Of a DNA stretch of 64,000 bases, positions 34,010-44,494 are shown one piece after another; the stretch's first letter is position 1, and each line of letters begins with the position of its first letter. The position numbers and the translations under genes were made by a program. The stretch is taken from the NCBI RefSeq assembly GCF_014633365.1, contig NC_068348.1, positions 17,502,311-17,566,310 on the forward strand, given 5' to 3'. This DNA is from Diospyros lotus. Taxonomy: Eukaryota; Streptophyta; Magnoliopsida; Ericales; Ebenaceae. A model generated the notes under the pieces. It searched no databases. It saw only the letters and a program-made list of their open reading frames with translations, and was not told the origin of the DNA.

Positions 34010-36956
34010 GTATACGCTAGTGTATATATATGACATGTACATGTATACATCATGTATGCATTTACCAACCACATGCATTTAAATTCTCATTTTCTCAATA
34101 TTCATACTTTCAATATCATTTACCCATACCAAATATTTTACCATCATCAGATAAATTCAACAAATCTTACTTCATAACACTTACCATATTCAAGATGTAG
34201 ATTATAACAGAGAAATAATTTTAAGAGATACTATTTAAGGTTAAATCTTGATTGACATTTGGAGAGTATTATAGATTTAATATACTATTTTTCCCATTGT
34301 ATAATAATCCTTTAAATTCATTGAATAATTATGCTAACATTGATATGTAATTTAGAAAAAATTAAATAGGGGCCATTTGAATGGTGTATAAGCATATACA
34401 TAAGGGCTATTCGAATCAGCCAAAGGGGTATTTGAATGGGGGTAAGTATGTATGTATGTGATTCGAATCATTCCAAGGCAATTTGAATGGCTTATGTGCA
34501 TATATATATATATATATATATATGATTCGAATAGGATATAGGGAATTCGAATGGCTTGTTTTGTACATCTATGTGATTCGAATGGTGTATGTATATGTAT
34601 ATGTGGGTGATTCGGATCAGTACAAGGTAGTTCAAATCGAGCATGTATATATATATATATATAGGTAATTCAAAGTAGTAAATTCCCTATTGTTGGCCAA
34701 GATTAACGGGGCCATTACAGACTCAATATAAATCCAAATGATGCAGATTATATATCAAAACGAAGCCTAGGATGTCTAATTTACAACCCAATAAACGGAT
34801 CTCAATTCAAAGATGGTAACATAAAGTTATAGGCCAAAGAACACTAGGTGGTCAGACTACATGAAAACAGTAAGCTACGAATTTCTTGACAGAAATTAAT
34901 CTAGTTGTTACAGGCTCAAAACTTAACCAAATCATTCAAATAATACATTGAATCAAATCCTATGAAGTGTAGTTTCCAAAACATCAAATGGATCTTAGAT
35001 TGGATATCATCACAAGGAGATATACCTAAAAGAATGAAGCATGGTCAGATTTGCTACAGTAAACCACAAATTTGAGAGGCACATTCAGAAGATTTCTAGC
35101 ACATTAGGATGATAGGAAAATTCATTCGGATGAGAACAGTGTAGCATCCGAATGTTAGGCAAAAATCAATGTAATTTGATCAATTTACATGAAATTCATT
35201 GGGATGTGGAAGGAACTTATTCGGATGAGTTTGATATATATTCGGATGAGACTATTCTGGAAATTTCAACATCATTTGGTAATTAGGGAATAACTCTCTC
35301 GTACGAGCTCCGATTGGGATGATTCAAAATGATATGGAACGAAAAGAAAAAAATCTACAACTTTCATGTTTTGAGTTTTTATAGATTTTGGCAGAATCAA
35401 GGTCAAAATCGGGCTCGAAGTTGCTATTATTGATCTATCCGGATATGGTGCCTTGGGTATCCGAATTAGGTGGGCTTTGGGGGGTTATTTGAATGTGGAA
35501 AAATGCTTATTTAGATATGGCCTTTAGGGATTAAGAGTGGTATCCAGATGTATATGTATATCTATTCAGAGATGGATATCATTTAAGTGTAGCATTCAAA
35601 TGGTTTGGTATATATTGGTATGATTTGGATGGTTCAAAAGGCATTCAAAATAGCTTGTATGTATGTATGTGAGGGTTATTCGAATGGGTCAAGAGGCAAT
35701 TCAAATCGGCATGTGTATATATATGTGGGAGATTCGAATAGGTCCAAAGGCATTCGAATGGATTTGAATAAATTGGATTAATTTGCAACATTTTCAAAAG
35801 TGTATTCGAATGTTACAGTATCTATTCGGATATATTTAGACAAATAATGAGAGTGCCATATGGATGAGTCATGGCCTATTCGGATGCATTTAAACAAGTA
35901 TTATGAGTGCCATTCGGATGACTAATGGCCTATTCGGATGGGTTTAAACAATGATGTGAGTTCCATTCAGATCTATGTTAAACATTTTTGTCATGGATGC
36001 ACATCTAAGCTCAAGGAGATACAGAAATGGACAAAAACTTCGTATCTACGCCTAGGCCAACAAAATACCATTCACTAAAGGAATCTTGGGCGAAAACAAA
36101 CCCCACTTTGAGACTATAAGGAGACCCACAAAGAGATACAGAAACAGAAGTTGAACACAATGAGCTAAAATCACAACAATCGTATCAGAAGAAAGAAGAT
36201 ATAGGCTAGCTTGCACAAGGATATAAGAGAATATATAAGAGAACTTTACTGAAAATAAAAGGGAAGTGCAAGAAGAATTTGTCTGCTGATAGTGCAAAAA
36301 TCCAAGAGAAACTCCATCAGTGTAAAGGAAGCAACACAGCAACAACAACGAACATAAGTAAAAGAAGAAGATGAAATATATGAAGAACACGGAGGAGATG
36401 ATAGAGCAATTGAATAATAAGAAAAATAGGGGATAAGAGATTTGCACACAACAGTTGGTAGAAAAAGGGAGTGCGTACAGATTTGCACGCCAACTCCAGT
36501 AATTACCAAAACGTCCTTCCCTTCATATTATAAACAGAAATATCTAAAGGCTCTATTGACAAATACTACTTTAATTTATTTTCTTTTCCATTTTCTTATT
36601 ACACCACCAATTCCATTATTTTCAAATTATTTCTCACCATGGGCCTAAGCCCAAACCACATATACCCCATATATATTCCAAACCCATCAGGCTTAATTCC
36701 CACTTGGGCCAAACTCATGACCTCATTACTAATTAATTATGGCCCATTACATTATTTTCAATTTCTTAAAAATTAGACCCATACACTTACTTTCACGATT
36801 ACATAAACAATAAAATTATACAATCCAAAATTATTTCTATACGCAATTTATCATTAAATATTAAAATACTTAATCTCATATTTAAAATGTCATTAAACTA
36901 ACGTTAAGTATTATAACACCTAAACCCACTTTAGGGTCGTTACAAAAGTATTAGAG

Positions 36957-37960
36957 AACCTACAAAAAAATCGATATTTTGCGGCGATTTCTTAAACATT
37001 TTTGAGACGGTTTTAAAAAATCGTCGCAAAATGTAAAAATTTTAAATTTCAAAACTAAATTTTGCGACAATTTTCAAAAATTTGTCTTTAAATTTAAAAA
37101 AAATAATTTAATAATTAAAAAAATAAATTTTGCTACGATTTTTGAAAAATTGTCACAAAATTTAGAAAATAATTTAATAATTAGAAAATAAAATAAAATT
37201 AACATTTGCGACATTTTTGAAGAACTGCTACAAAATTCATTAAAAAATTAAATTTTGCAACAATTTTTGAAAAATCGTCATAAAATTTAGAAAATAATTT
37301 AATAATTAAAAAATAAAAATATATAAAATTTTGATAATTTATAAAAATATATTTTTAAAAATATGTTAACTCTTATTTTTATTTTTTAATCAATTAATTA
37401 ATTTAATTTAATTTTAATTTATTTCATTATTCTTTTAAAAATATATTTTTAATTTAATTATTTAATTTATTTTTAATTTTTCTTAAAAAAATATAAAATG
37501 TAATTCTAAAAAATAGTGGTTAAATTAGTATATAATTAATATGCGCAGGCATGTAACAAGAGGGCTTTGCACATCAGCAAGTTTTTCGCGCTCACGCGCG
37601 TACGAGAGGTTCGAGATCGAAACTAGGAAAAGGCATCTGCTGGAATAAAATTCCAGCATTGTCATGTGGCGCAAGGGAAGCCTGCGCGCTTGCACGAGTA
37701 GCAAAGCAAGCACGAGGGAAACAATGACAATTTTAGAACTGTCGTTAAAGTTCAATTATTTAGCGGATTTTAGTGATAGTTTTGAAATCGTCACTAAATG
37801 TTATGAACCATCACAAAAAATATAACTTTGCGATAATTACTCCAATAGTTGTTGAAAACCTCTACTAAATGCTTTGCTACAGTTGTATTTGAGACGATTT
37901 TGAAAATCTCCACAAAATAACAAAAAGAACTGTCGCTAAATTTTAATTTTTTTTGTAGTG
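36957..37960. mobile_element. Non-autonomous CACTA-like element (~1 kb)
   Basis: The right end TTTTTTTTGTAGTG is the inverse of CACTACAAAAAAAA, the CACTA terminus. The left end reads CCTACAAAAAAAT, slightly mutated. Subterminal regions hold many paired TTTTGCGACGATTTT...AAATCGTCGCAAAA words. Inside, 37510-37700 resembles 45280-45450. Three-bp flanks GAA/GAC do not fully agree. Confidence 0.55.
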
Positions 37961-38069
37961 GACAAAATTTGAAAGATTAGTAGTGAGTTCTTAATCAAAA
38001 TTTACTTAAATATTAATATTTAATTTAATCAAAATTTAATATGGGAATCCATTTATATTTACACATCAC

Positions 38070-39451
38070 CTGGGGCGAAGTCAGGAATTTTAAGTAGGGT
38101 GGGCAAAAATAAAATAATACTAAAAAATATTAAAAGAAATTAAATTAAATTATTTTATTTTTAATTATTAAATTATTTTTTAAATTTTACGACAATTTTT
38201 TAAAAAATCATTGTAAAATTTATTTTTTAATTATTAAATCAATAAATTTTGTGACCTTTGTTAACCGCTGTAAATGTTAACTTAATTTTATGTTTCACCC
38301 ATTTAAATAATTTTATATATTTAAAATTTAAATAAATATATTTGATTGATGAAAACATCTTGGAAAAGGCCTTCATTTCTTTCAATCAATTTCTCATTAT
38401 TACAGCTTAATAAATCATACAAACAGTAAAAAAAAAAAAATCTAATTCACCCACGCTCAATGCTGATGTCTGTCGAACATAACTGGTCTAAGTTCATTGA
38501 CAAAATCACCGACGATGCTCAAATCCAGTTCTGGAACAGGGTTGGTTCTGGGTGAAATCGATTTTGAAGGTTTGCATAAGAGTCTGCAAACTCCTTTAAA
38601 AAGGCTAGATAAACTTGCAGATTGTTAATCTAAAAATCACACATAATTAACAAATTAAGTCTATAAATTCAAAAAGATTAAGGATTTAGGGTTCATCATA
38701 CCTGCTATTGGAGGGAAAAAATTTCAAATACACAGCCGTAAATCGGATCTTCAATCTTAACTTAAGTTTCATACAAGATTGTAGCAATAGCCTCATTACG
38801 GTCTCTTACCGAAAGATGGGTCAGGAGATTAAAGGCATTTCTAGCGCCAAAAACCTTGTGAATACCTTTAAAATCAGTAGTTTTTGCTTCATTGCAAAAA
38901 TAAGGGGCAAATATGCACTCTTTGATACCTCTTCTTCTCAAGTACTTGCAGACATCGTATGGAAAACCCAATTTTGACATGATCTTCTAGTTGTTTATAA
39001 AGGAAAAAGGATAAGCTAAAGAACTCTTGGAACCTAGAAATTCACACGAACGGTATATAAAAATTCTAACATACCCCAAAACCAATAAGATCCAACGGTC
39101 GAAACTCCGTAGATCTAACCTTAAAATTTCGGTCAAACCGAATAACGCATATATACATAAACACCTCACGAATCTATACTAAAAGTAAAGCTAATAAAAC
39201 TAAAAAGCTTACCTTGTTGTAGATCGGAATTGATTTCATGGTGATAAAGTGATCGGATTTAAGATTCAACGATCTAATTTTGTAAAATAGGTAATTTACA
39301 GAGCTTTCATAGAAGAGATAGATGAGGAAAACAAATGAGAGAAGAAAACATATGGGTGAGTGAAATTCAGAGACACGCTAAAGAGAAATTAGTGGGAGAC
39401 AATTGAGAGGGGACAGATTTTCGAACAATAATGGTGTGGTGAGGCCAGTAA

Positions 39452-39486
<35 letters not shown>

Positions 39487-40190
39487 GGGGGAAGAGAAAG
39501 AATAAGGGGCAAAATATAAATTTAAAATAAATATAATATATATTTTTAAAATTTTACCTAGTTGGTGGCAGCTACCCCTGCCCCCTGCCCGCACGGTAGA
39601 TCCGTCACTAATAACCATCTTATCCCTTATAATTGAGCTAATAACAATAAAAACATTTTATACTTTTTCATATATTGACCCTTCTTGTGTTTTTTCCATA
39701 TTTTTTTTTCCTAAAATAAAAAAAAGTATTCTATTTTGAGATATTAATGCCAAATGATTTGCAAGAGAGAAACACACACAAGTATTTATATAAATGTAGA
39801 ATGGTTGTTGATATGAGCTTGAAAATAAAAAATTGATTAAATGGCCCACAATGTCACAGCTTTAGATTCCATTGGTGCTATTTTCAAGGCCATGAGCATG
39901 GGTGGGCTAAGGTATAAGGAGAAAGGGACACGGGACCTAAAAATTAAAAAAAAAAAATTTGGGCATGGGTGGGGTGGGGTGGGGTGATACTGATATTTAG
40001 AAAAAAATTAAAATATATATATATAATAACATTTTTTTAAAAAAACAGAGTGGGCAGTGAGGGGTAGGGGTGGAGTGCTATTGATATTCAGAAAAAAATT
40101 TAAAAAAAATAAATTATATATATATAATAACATTTTTTAAAAAAGTTGGGTGGGCAATTGCCCACCCTTGGCAGGCGTACTCTGCCCCTG
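38070..40190. mobile_element. hAT-like non-autonomous element carrying an LBD gene fragment
   Basis: The left end CTGGGGCGAAGTCAGG...GGGTGGGC and right end GCCCACCC...ACTCTGCCCCTG form an imperfect terminal inverted repeat. ACATCAC is present directly outside both (38063-38069 and 40191-40197); hAT elements normally duplicate 8 bp, here 7 are identical. A further hAT-type end (about 39560-39610, GATCCGTCAC) lies inside, so the element may be composite. No transposase was found. Confidence 0.65.
38519..38980 (-). pseudogene. LOB-domain (LBD) transcription factor fragment, captured
   Basis: LBD proteins are plant-specific DNA-binding regulators of organ boundaries. Exon 1 (38980-38702) starts MSKLGFPYDVCKYLRRRG, continues ECIFAPYF, IHKVFGARNAFNLL and RNEAIATILYE, and ends EDPIYGCV.EIFSLQ.Q. 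That is the LOB zinc block, GAS-like block and the region before the conserved intron. A 72-nt intron (38701-38630, GTATGATG...TTTTTAG) sits at the usual LBD position. Exon 2 opens INNLQVYLAFLKEF and stops at 38519. In the CX2CX6CX3C zinc motif the first Cys is Tyr and the third is Gly; stops follow ILYET and SLQ. It is therefore a pseudogene. The retained intron argues for DNA-level capture rather than retroposition. Confidence 0.8.
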
Positions 40191-40197
40191 ACATCAC

Positions 40198-41081
40198 AAT
40201 CTATGATGTATGAAAAATTTTTTGAGAGGTCGTTTTTGTGTTTTTAAAATATTTTTATTTTTGAAATATTAAGAAACGTTTTTAAATTATTTTTGTAATT
40301 TTAAAAATTTGTTATAGTCATTCTATAATAGAGTAATGCCATTTATCTAAACTATTGGTAAATGAGAAGATGCAAATATGTAGATTTTTAATAAAAATGT
40401 GTTAATTAAACTAGTGATGTCCTCTAAATAAATAGTATTAATTTTCATAATATTAGAACAATATATAAAAAATATGTTTCTAATTTAGAAATGCATTTTC
40501 TTGAGATGAAATTTTTTTTTGCCTTTTATTCAAAAATTTTAATTTTTTTTAGAATTTATTTGAATGTATTATAAAATTTATGTTTATTTTTAAGTTAAAT
40601 AACTATTTTTATATTAAAAATTATATTTATAAAAAAAAATTCATATATATATTTTTTTATTTACAGAGTCTTGCAATTTCTTACTTTTTTTTTTTATAAA
40701 AAAAATAATGTTTTCCTATTTTCGTCAATCACGAGTTGCGTGGAAGATGACGATAAGGTGTTTGTACGAATAGATCATAATGATGTGTCCCTTCTTTGTT
40801 TCCAATTCCATGATGGGTGACAGGGTATGGTCTCCGCAGCCCCACCGCCATCCGGCCCATCCCCTCCCTTGTATGCATCCTGCCATCCTCGCGCCACTTC
40901 TCTCTCTACAAATGAGATATTTAGGATCAAATGAGAAGACAAAACTTTATAAAGAGAGGGTATTTACAGTTGAACCTTACCCCCAAGAGCAAGAGCAATT
41001 GGTGGCTGCCTAATTTAGGTACAATTAGGCTGCCTAATTTAGGCTGGAACCCAACAGCTACGTACAACTACAAGTTTTCTT
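40198..41081. other. Upstream region of the cupin gene
   Basis: AT-rich to about 40720, then a more balanced 350 bp up to the TATA-like box, consistent with a promoter. Contains a repeated CTGCCTAATTTAGG motif (about 41008 and 41030). No independent gene is apparent. Confidence 0.5.
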
Positions 41082-41092
41082 CTATATATATA
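41082..41092 (+). promoter_or_regulatory. Candidate TATA box of the cupin gene
   Basis: CTATATATATA lies 111 bp upstream of the ATG at 41203, giving a predicted 5' UTR of about 80-90 nt. A second TATA-like run at about 41135-41144 is an alternative. Confidence 0.45.
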
Positions 41093-41105
41093 CGCAACCC
41101 ATGTA

Positions 41106-41113
41106 CATGCATG
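41106..41113 (+). promoter_or_regulatory. RY (legumin-box) motif CATGCATG
   Basis: A perfect CATGCATG palindrome, the core bound by B3 factors in seed-protein genes. It is placed just below the first TATA candidate or 30 bp above the second. Presence is certain; function is inferred from the motif alone. Confidence 0.4.
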
Positions 41114-41202
41114 TGCACCCTGCAGTGCTCATCTATCTATATATCTTCCATCTTCTTTGATCCATAATATTATTTATATATTTTGATTGGCAAGAGTACG
41201 CG

Positions 41203-42476
41203 ATGGAGGTGACGACGATGAAGGAGAAGTTATCACCACAAGCGGCTGATAGTAAGATCTTTGAGGGAGATGGCGGTTCCTATCACAGTTGGTCTACTTC
41301 TAACTTTCCGTTACTTGCCCACTCCAAGGTCGGCGCCGGAAAGCTTCTTCTGCATCCTCGTGGTTTCGCCCTCCCCCACTACAGCGATTCCTCCAAGATT
41401 GGCTACGTCCTTCAAGGTAATTAATTAATTAATTTCTCTCAAAAAGGTAATTAAATTGAGTAGTTAATTATTACCCTTATTAATCACACACACGTGCATG
41501 CATATATATATATATATGTGGGCGCAGGCAGCTGTACGGTTGGGATAATATCCCCCGGAACATCACGAGAACAAGTGTTGACGATTGAGAAAGGCGATGC
41601 AGTCCCGGTACCGGTGGGAGTAGTGTCCTGGTGGTTTAACGGTGGGGACTCCGATGTGGATATCGTATTCATCGGTGAAACCTCCAAGGCCTATGTTCCA
41701 GGCGAATTCACCTACTTCTTCTTGACTGGGAAGGTAGGCCTACTGGGCGGTTTCTCGAACGAATTTATTCGTCGAGCTTATAATGGCATCACCAAAGAAG
41801 AAGCCAGCAAGCTTGTGACCAGCCAAACGGGCACTTTGGTCGTCAGGCTCGACGAAGGAATTTCAATGCCCAATATCCCTCAACCATGCAACCACCACCA
41901 CAAAAAACAACTAATAATCAGTAATTCTAGCTTAACAGCTGCTGCTAATGCTAATTATTCTACGTTTGAAGAAGTTGCGCTCAGCGCCAAGCTCGTAAAG
42001 CTGGAACCGGAAGGCGAAGCCGCAGTGCTCCCACCAACGTATGCCGCAGATTCGGCGGTTCAAGTTAGTTATGTTGTGAAAGGCAGTGGTAGAGTTCAGC
42101 TCGTCGGCATCAATGGCAAGCAGGAATTGGATGCCCAAGTGAAGGCTGGGGACTTGCTTGTGATACCTCCATTCTACGCGGCCATGGAAATCGCAGATCA
42201 CGAACAAGGAGTTGAATGCTTGTCTGTCATTACATCCTCCCAGTAAGCAACTACATATATATATATATATATACCCACAAACAAACACAGTACTAATCGA
42301 CGACCGACGACTAATTTCTTCCTTAATTAATTGGCAGGCCTAAATTTGGACAGCTTGGCGGCAAGACATCAGTTTGGAAGGCCATGTATCCAGGGGCTCT
42401 GCAAGCTTCTCTTGGTACTAGTCCAGAATTTGCTCAACTTGTCGTGTCCAAGATGACAAGCAACACTCCTCTCTAA
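41203..42476 (+). CDS. Bicupin protein, glutelin type-D/11S-globulin-like
   Basis: Three exons are read: 41203-41416, 41528-42242 and 42338-42476, with GT..AG introns of 111 and 95 nt; phases join to 355 codons plus TAA. The protein resembles the plant RmlC-like cupin family related to Arabidopsis At1g07750/At2g28680, which has about the same length. The N-terminal cupin (about residues 35-135) includes GGSYHSWS, PRGFALPHYSD, GYVLQGSCTVGI and PVPVGVVSWWFN. The C-terminal cupin (about 200-330) includes VSYVVKGSGRVQLV, GDLLVIPPFYA and GQLGGKTSVWKAM. The N-terminus is hydrophilic with no signal peptide, and I see no Asn-Gly globulin processing site, so a cytosolic rather than storage-vacuole protein is likely. 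Biochemical function is unknown. No breaks are seen. A hAT-like element begins 52 bp after the stop. Confidence 0.9.
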
Positions 42477-42528
42477 GTTCCTTCCTAGAACTTCTGAAGC
42501 TCTACGCACCAAATATGAAGCATACATT

Positions 42529-43763
42529 CAGAGCCGGTCCTGGGTTTTTGGAGGCCTGGGCAAATTTTTTAAGTGTGCCCATTATACAAATGAAATAAAA
42601 AAAATAAAAATTATTAATTAATTAATTTTATTAAAATTATAAGAATTTACAAAAAAATAATTTGGGACCTCATTAAAACCTTATTTAGAGAAAATCTAAT
42701 AGGATAAAATCCCAAATGAAGGAAAAAGAATACCTTGCATTGTAAATATTGTATTAAAAAATGAAAACAACATATTTGAATCTACATACTTCCTCTCGAA
42801 TCTCCATAAGCATTTCTTAATTTGATCAATCTTCCTTTCATTTAGGGTTGTCAAAAAATATTCAAAAACTGGTAAACTGGATCAAACCGGACCGAACCAT
42901 GCCTTTTGAATTGGTTATATGGTTCAATGGTTAGGTTATGGTTTTAAAAAATTAAGAACCAATATATTTAGTTTAGTTACTATTTTTTTTTTTTCAAACC
43001 ATGGTTCGAACCAAACTGAAACCGATATTATACTTATATATATTATAATTTTTTTAGTATATATATATATACATATGCATAAATAGTATCACTTCTTAGG
43101 AAACTAGCGAGATTCATTAACTCTTTTATTTCTAACATTTTATGCGCTATTGCTATACTAAATGGTCGATGTAATCTCATTTGATGAGATAGTATATGAA
43201 TTATTTTGTTCTACTTTTACTTCAAAACTTGAAGCATTAATGAAGTTATGGGTTTATTTTAATTAACAAATTTGTTTGTAATTTAATATTTTGCAAAAAT
43301 ATTTAGAAGTTAAATGTTGATTGGATAGAACCGAAATCAAAGTTATTTAGAAGTTAATATTTTGCAAAAATATTTAAAATATTTAGAAGTTAAATGTTGA
43401 CGGATTGGTCATGGCTTGGTTTTATATATATAATGGTTTGCTTATGGTTTTTATTTTTTCGGAACCTTTAAAAATGATTCAGTTACTAGATTCTTATAGA
43501 ATCGGACCAATCCGAACTATTGATACTCCTACTTTTATCCTCCACAATTAATCGAAGTAAAAACAATCATCACATATACCAACAAAATAAAAATAGCAAT
43601 GAAATCTTCTTTTGACAGGGTACAAATGGCAACATCTTTTGTTAATTTTTTTTTTAATTTTTTATACACATATATACATAAGTTTAAAAAAAAAAAAATT
43701 ATGCCCCCTCACTTATGGGCCTTGGGCTGTGGCCCTGATAGCCCTGGCCCAGGGCCGGCCCTG
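42529..43763. mobile_element. hAT-like non-autonomous element (1235 bp) just downstream of the cupin gene
   Basis: The termini CAGAGCCGGTCC and GGGCCGGCCCTG form an imperfect inverted repeat. ATACATT is present outside both ends (42522-42528 and 43764-43770). It starts 52 bp after the cupin stop codon, so it probably lies in the original 3' UTR. No transposase is visible. A second hAT-like element is nested inside. Confidence 0.7.
42843..43531. mobile_element. Nested hAT-like MITE
   Basis: The ends TAGGGTTGTCAA and TTGATACTCCTA are inverted. Subterminal AACCGGACCGAACCAT and GGACCAATCCGAAC words are typical of small hAT elements. Flanking 8-mers CTTTCATT and CTTTTATC match at 6 of 8. Confidence 0.5.
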
Positions 43764-43770
43764 ATACATT

Positions 43771-44212
43771 ACATGTAATGACCTTTTTAATTAGGTCATA
43801 TTTTCATCATCTTAACTTTTGGAGGTTTATAACTAGCTCTTGACCTTACAATGAATTTGTATTCTTGTCTGTCAAGCCCAGATGGATTTTTTTTTATTTT
43901 TTTTATCAAAGGTAAATATGTATAGATCAAAATGTGTACAAGATATCACTGGATATACCCACGACGAAACAATGAAAAGACCCAACGCAAAAGCCTATGG
44001 CCCGCGAGACACAATGAATTAAAACATACAATACAAAGAAGCAATGATTTTGCAAATATGTTTAAATTCGCCACACAACAACCAGCGAGTCCAATTGGAG
44101 CCGGACCCACGAGCATGTGCAAAACCAAACATGAAGACCCAAAATAAATCCCAAACAAGCCCAAATGGATGTTTCTTGTTATATAGGAGTGTTTTGGGGT
44201 ACTTGTTAACCA
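43771..44212 (-). other. Region between hAT-like and copia elements; possible retroposon 3' end
   Basis: A T-rich run at 43888-43907 followed by ATCAAAGGTAAATATGTATAG would, on the minus strand, be a poly(A)-tailed end of a LINE or SINE. The body (43930-44210) has no recognised domain. The first part may be the original cupin 3' flank. Confidence 0.3.
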
Positions 44213-44484
44213 CGCTGGTAAGATGGAGAAAATAACTATATTGCAATAAAATATTGAGAAGCAAGGTTAATAACAAAGTTCATCGATCAACAACGTATAG
44301 TACACAAAGCCTTAAATAATGCTACCAAAGCAACAGAAAAAGCTAAAAAACAGGATCACAAACCTACGACTAGGTTTAGTGCCAAATGTAACTGACCACT
44401 AACTTAATGACTCTTAACAAATAAAAGCATAAAACACTTGCTCCTAAAAAACAACAACTAATAGTTTGAATCATTCATTCAACA
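44213..44484 (-). repeat. 3' LTR of the copia element
   Basis: Aligns end to end by eye with 51150-51421 (for example the shared CTAATAGTTTGAATCATTCA). The outer end CGCTGG is mutated from TGTTGG. Confidence 0.8.
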
Positions 44485-44494
44485 CTCCCCCTGA

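Larger units (their letters stand above)
31400..34020 (+). mobile_element. Helitron copy 2 (non-autonomous, 2621 bp)
   Basis: Starts TCTATATAATAAAACACAAAG after an A, and ends TATACGCTAG before a T, the 5'-TC...CTRR-3' structure and A/T target of Helitrons. A perfect 7-bp-stem hairpin lies 11 bp before the 3' end. A second 5'-end-like sequence (TCTATATAGTAAAGC, about 32949) suggests one element inserted in or joined to another that shares the 3' end. No Rep/helicase coding. Rich in (CA)n, (TATG)n and CT repeats. Confidence 0.8.
30591..36944 (-). mobile_element. Long solo gypsy LTR, copy 2 (inverted), carrying a nested Helitron
   Basis: On the minus strand it begins TGTAACGACCCTAAAG at 36944 and ends GAGTGGGTCCTTATA at 30591. 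Flanks AGAGT (30586-30590) and AAAGT (36945-36949) match 4 of 5. Same family as 21677-28960: shared blocks include 28080-28260 with 34030-34110 and 31270-31375, and 28600-28700 with 30850-30960, all inverted. Without the Helitron it is about 3.7 kb. No coding domains. Confidence 0.75.

Noticed and set aside
39464..39490. GAGGGT repeats as an interstitial telomere
   Set aside because: The hexamer is GTGAGG/GAGGGT, not the plant TTTAGGG unit; only about five copies.
41494..42246. Single-exon 250-aa cupin starting at 41494
   Set aside because: The first 11 residues are (TA)n intron sequence; splicing from 41416 to 41528 restores the conserved cupin core and a 355-aa family-length protein.
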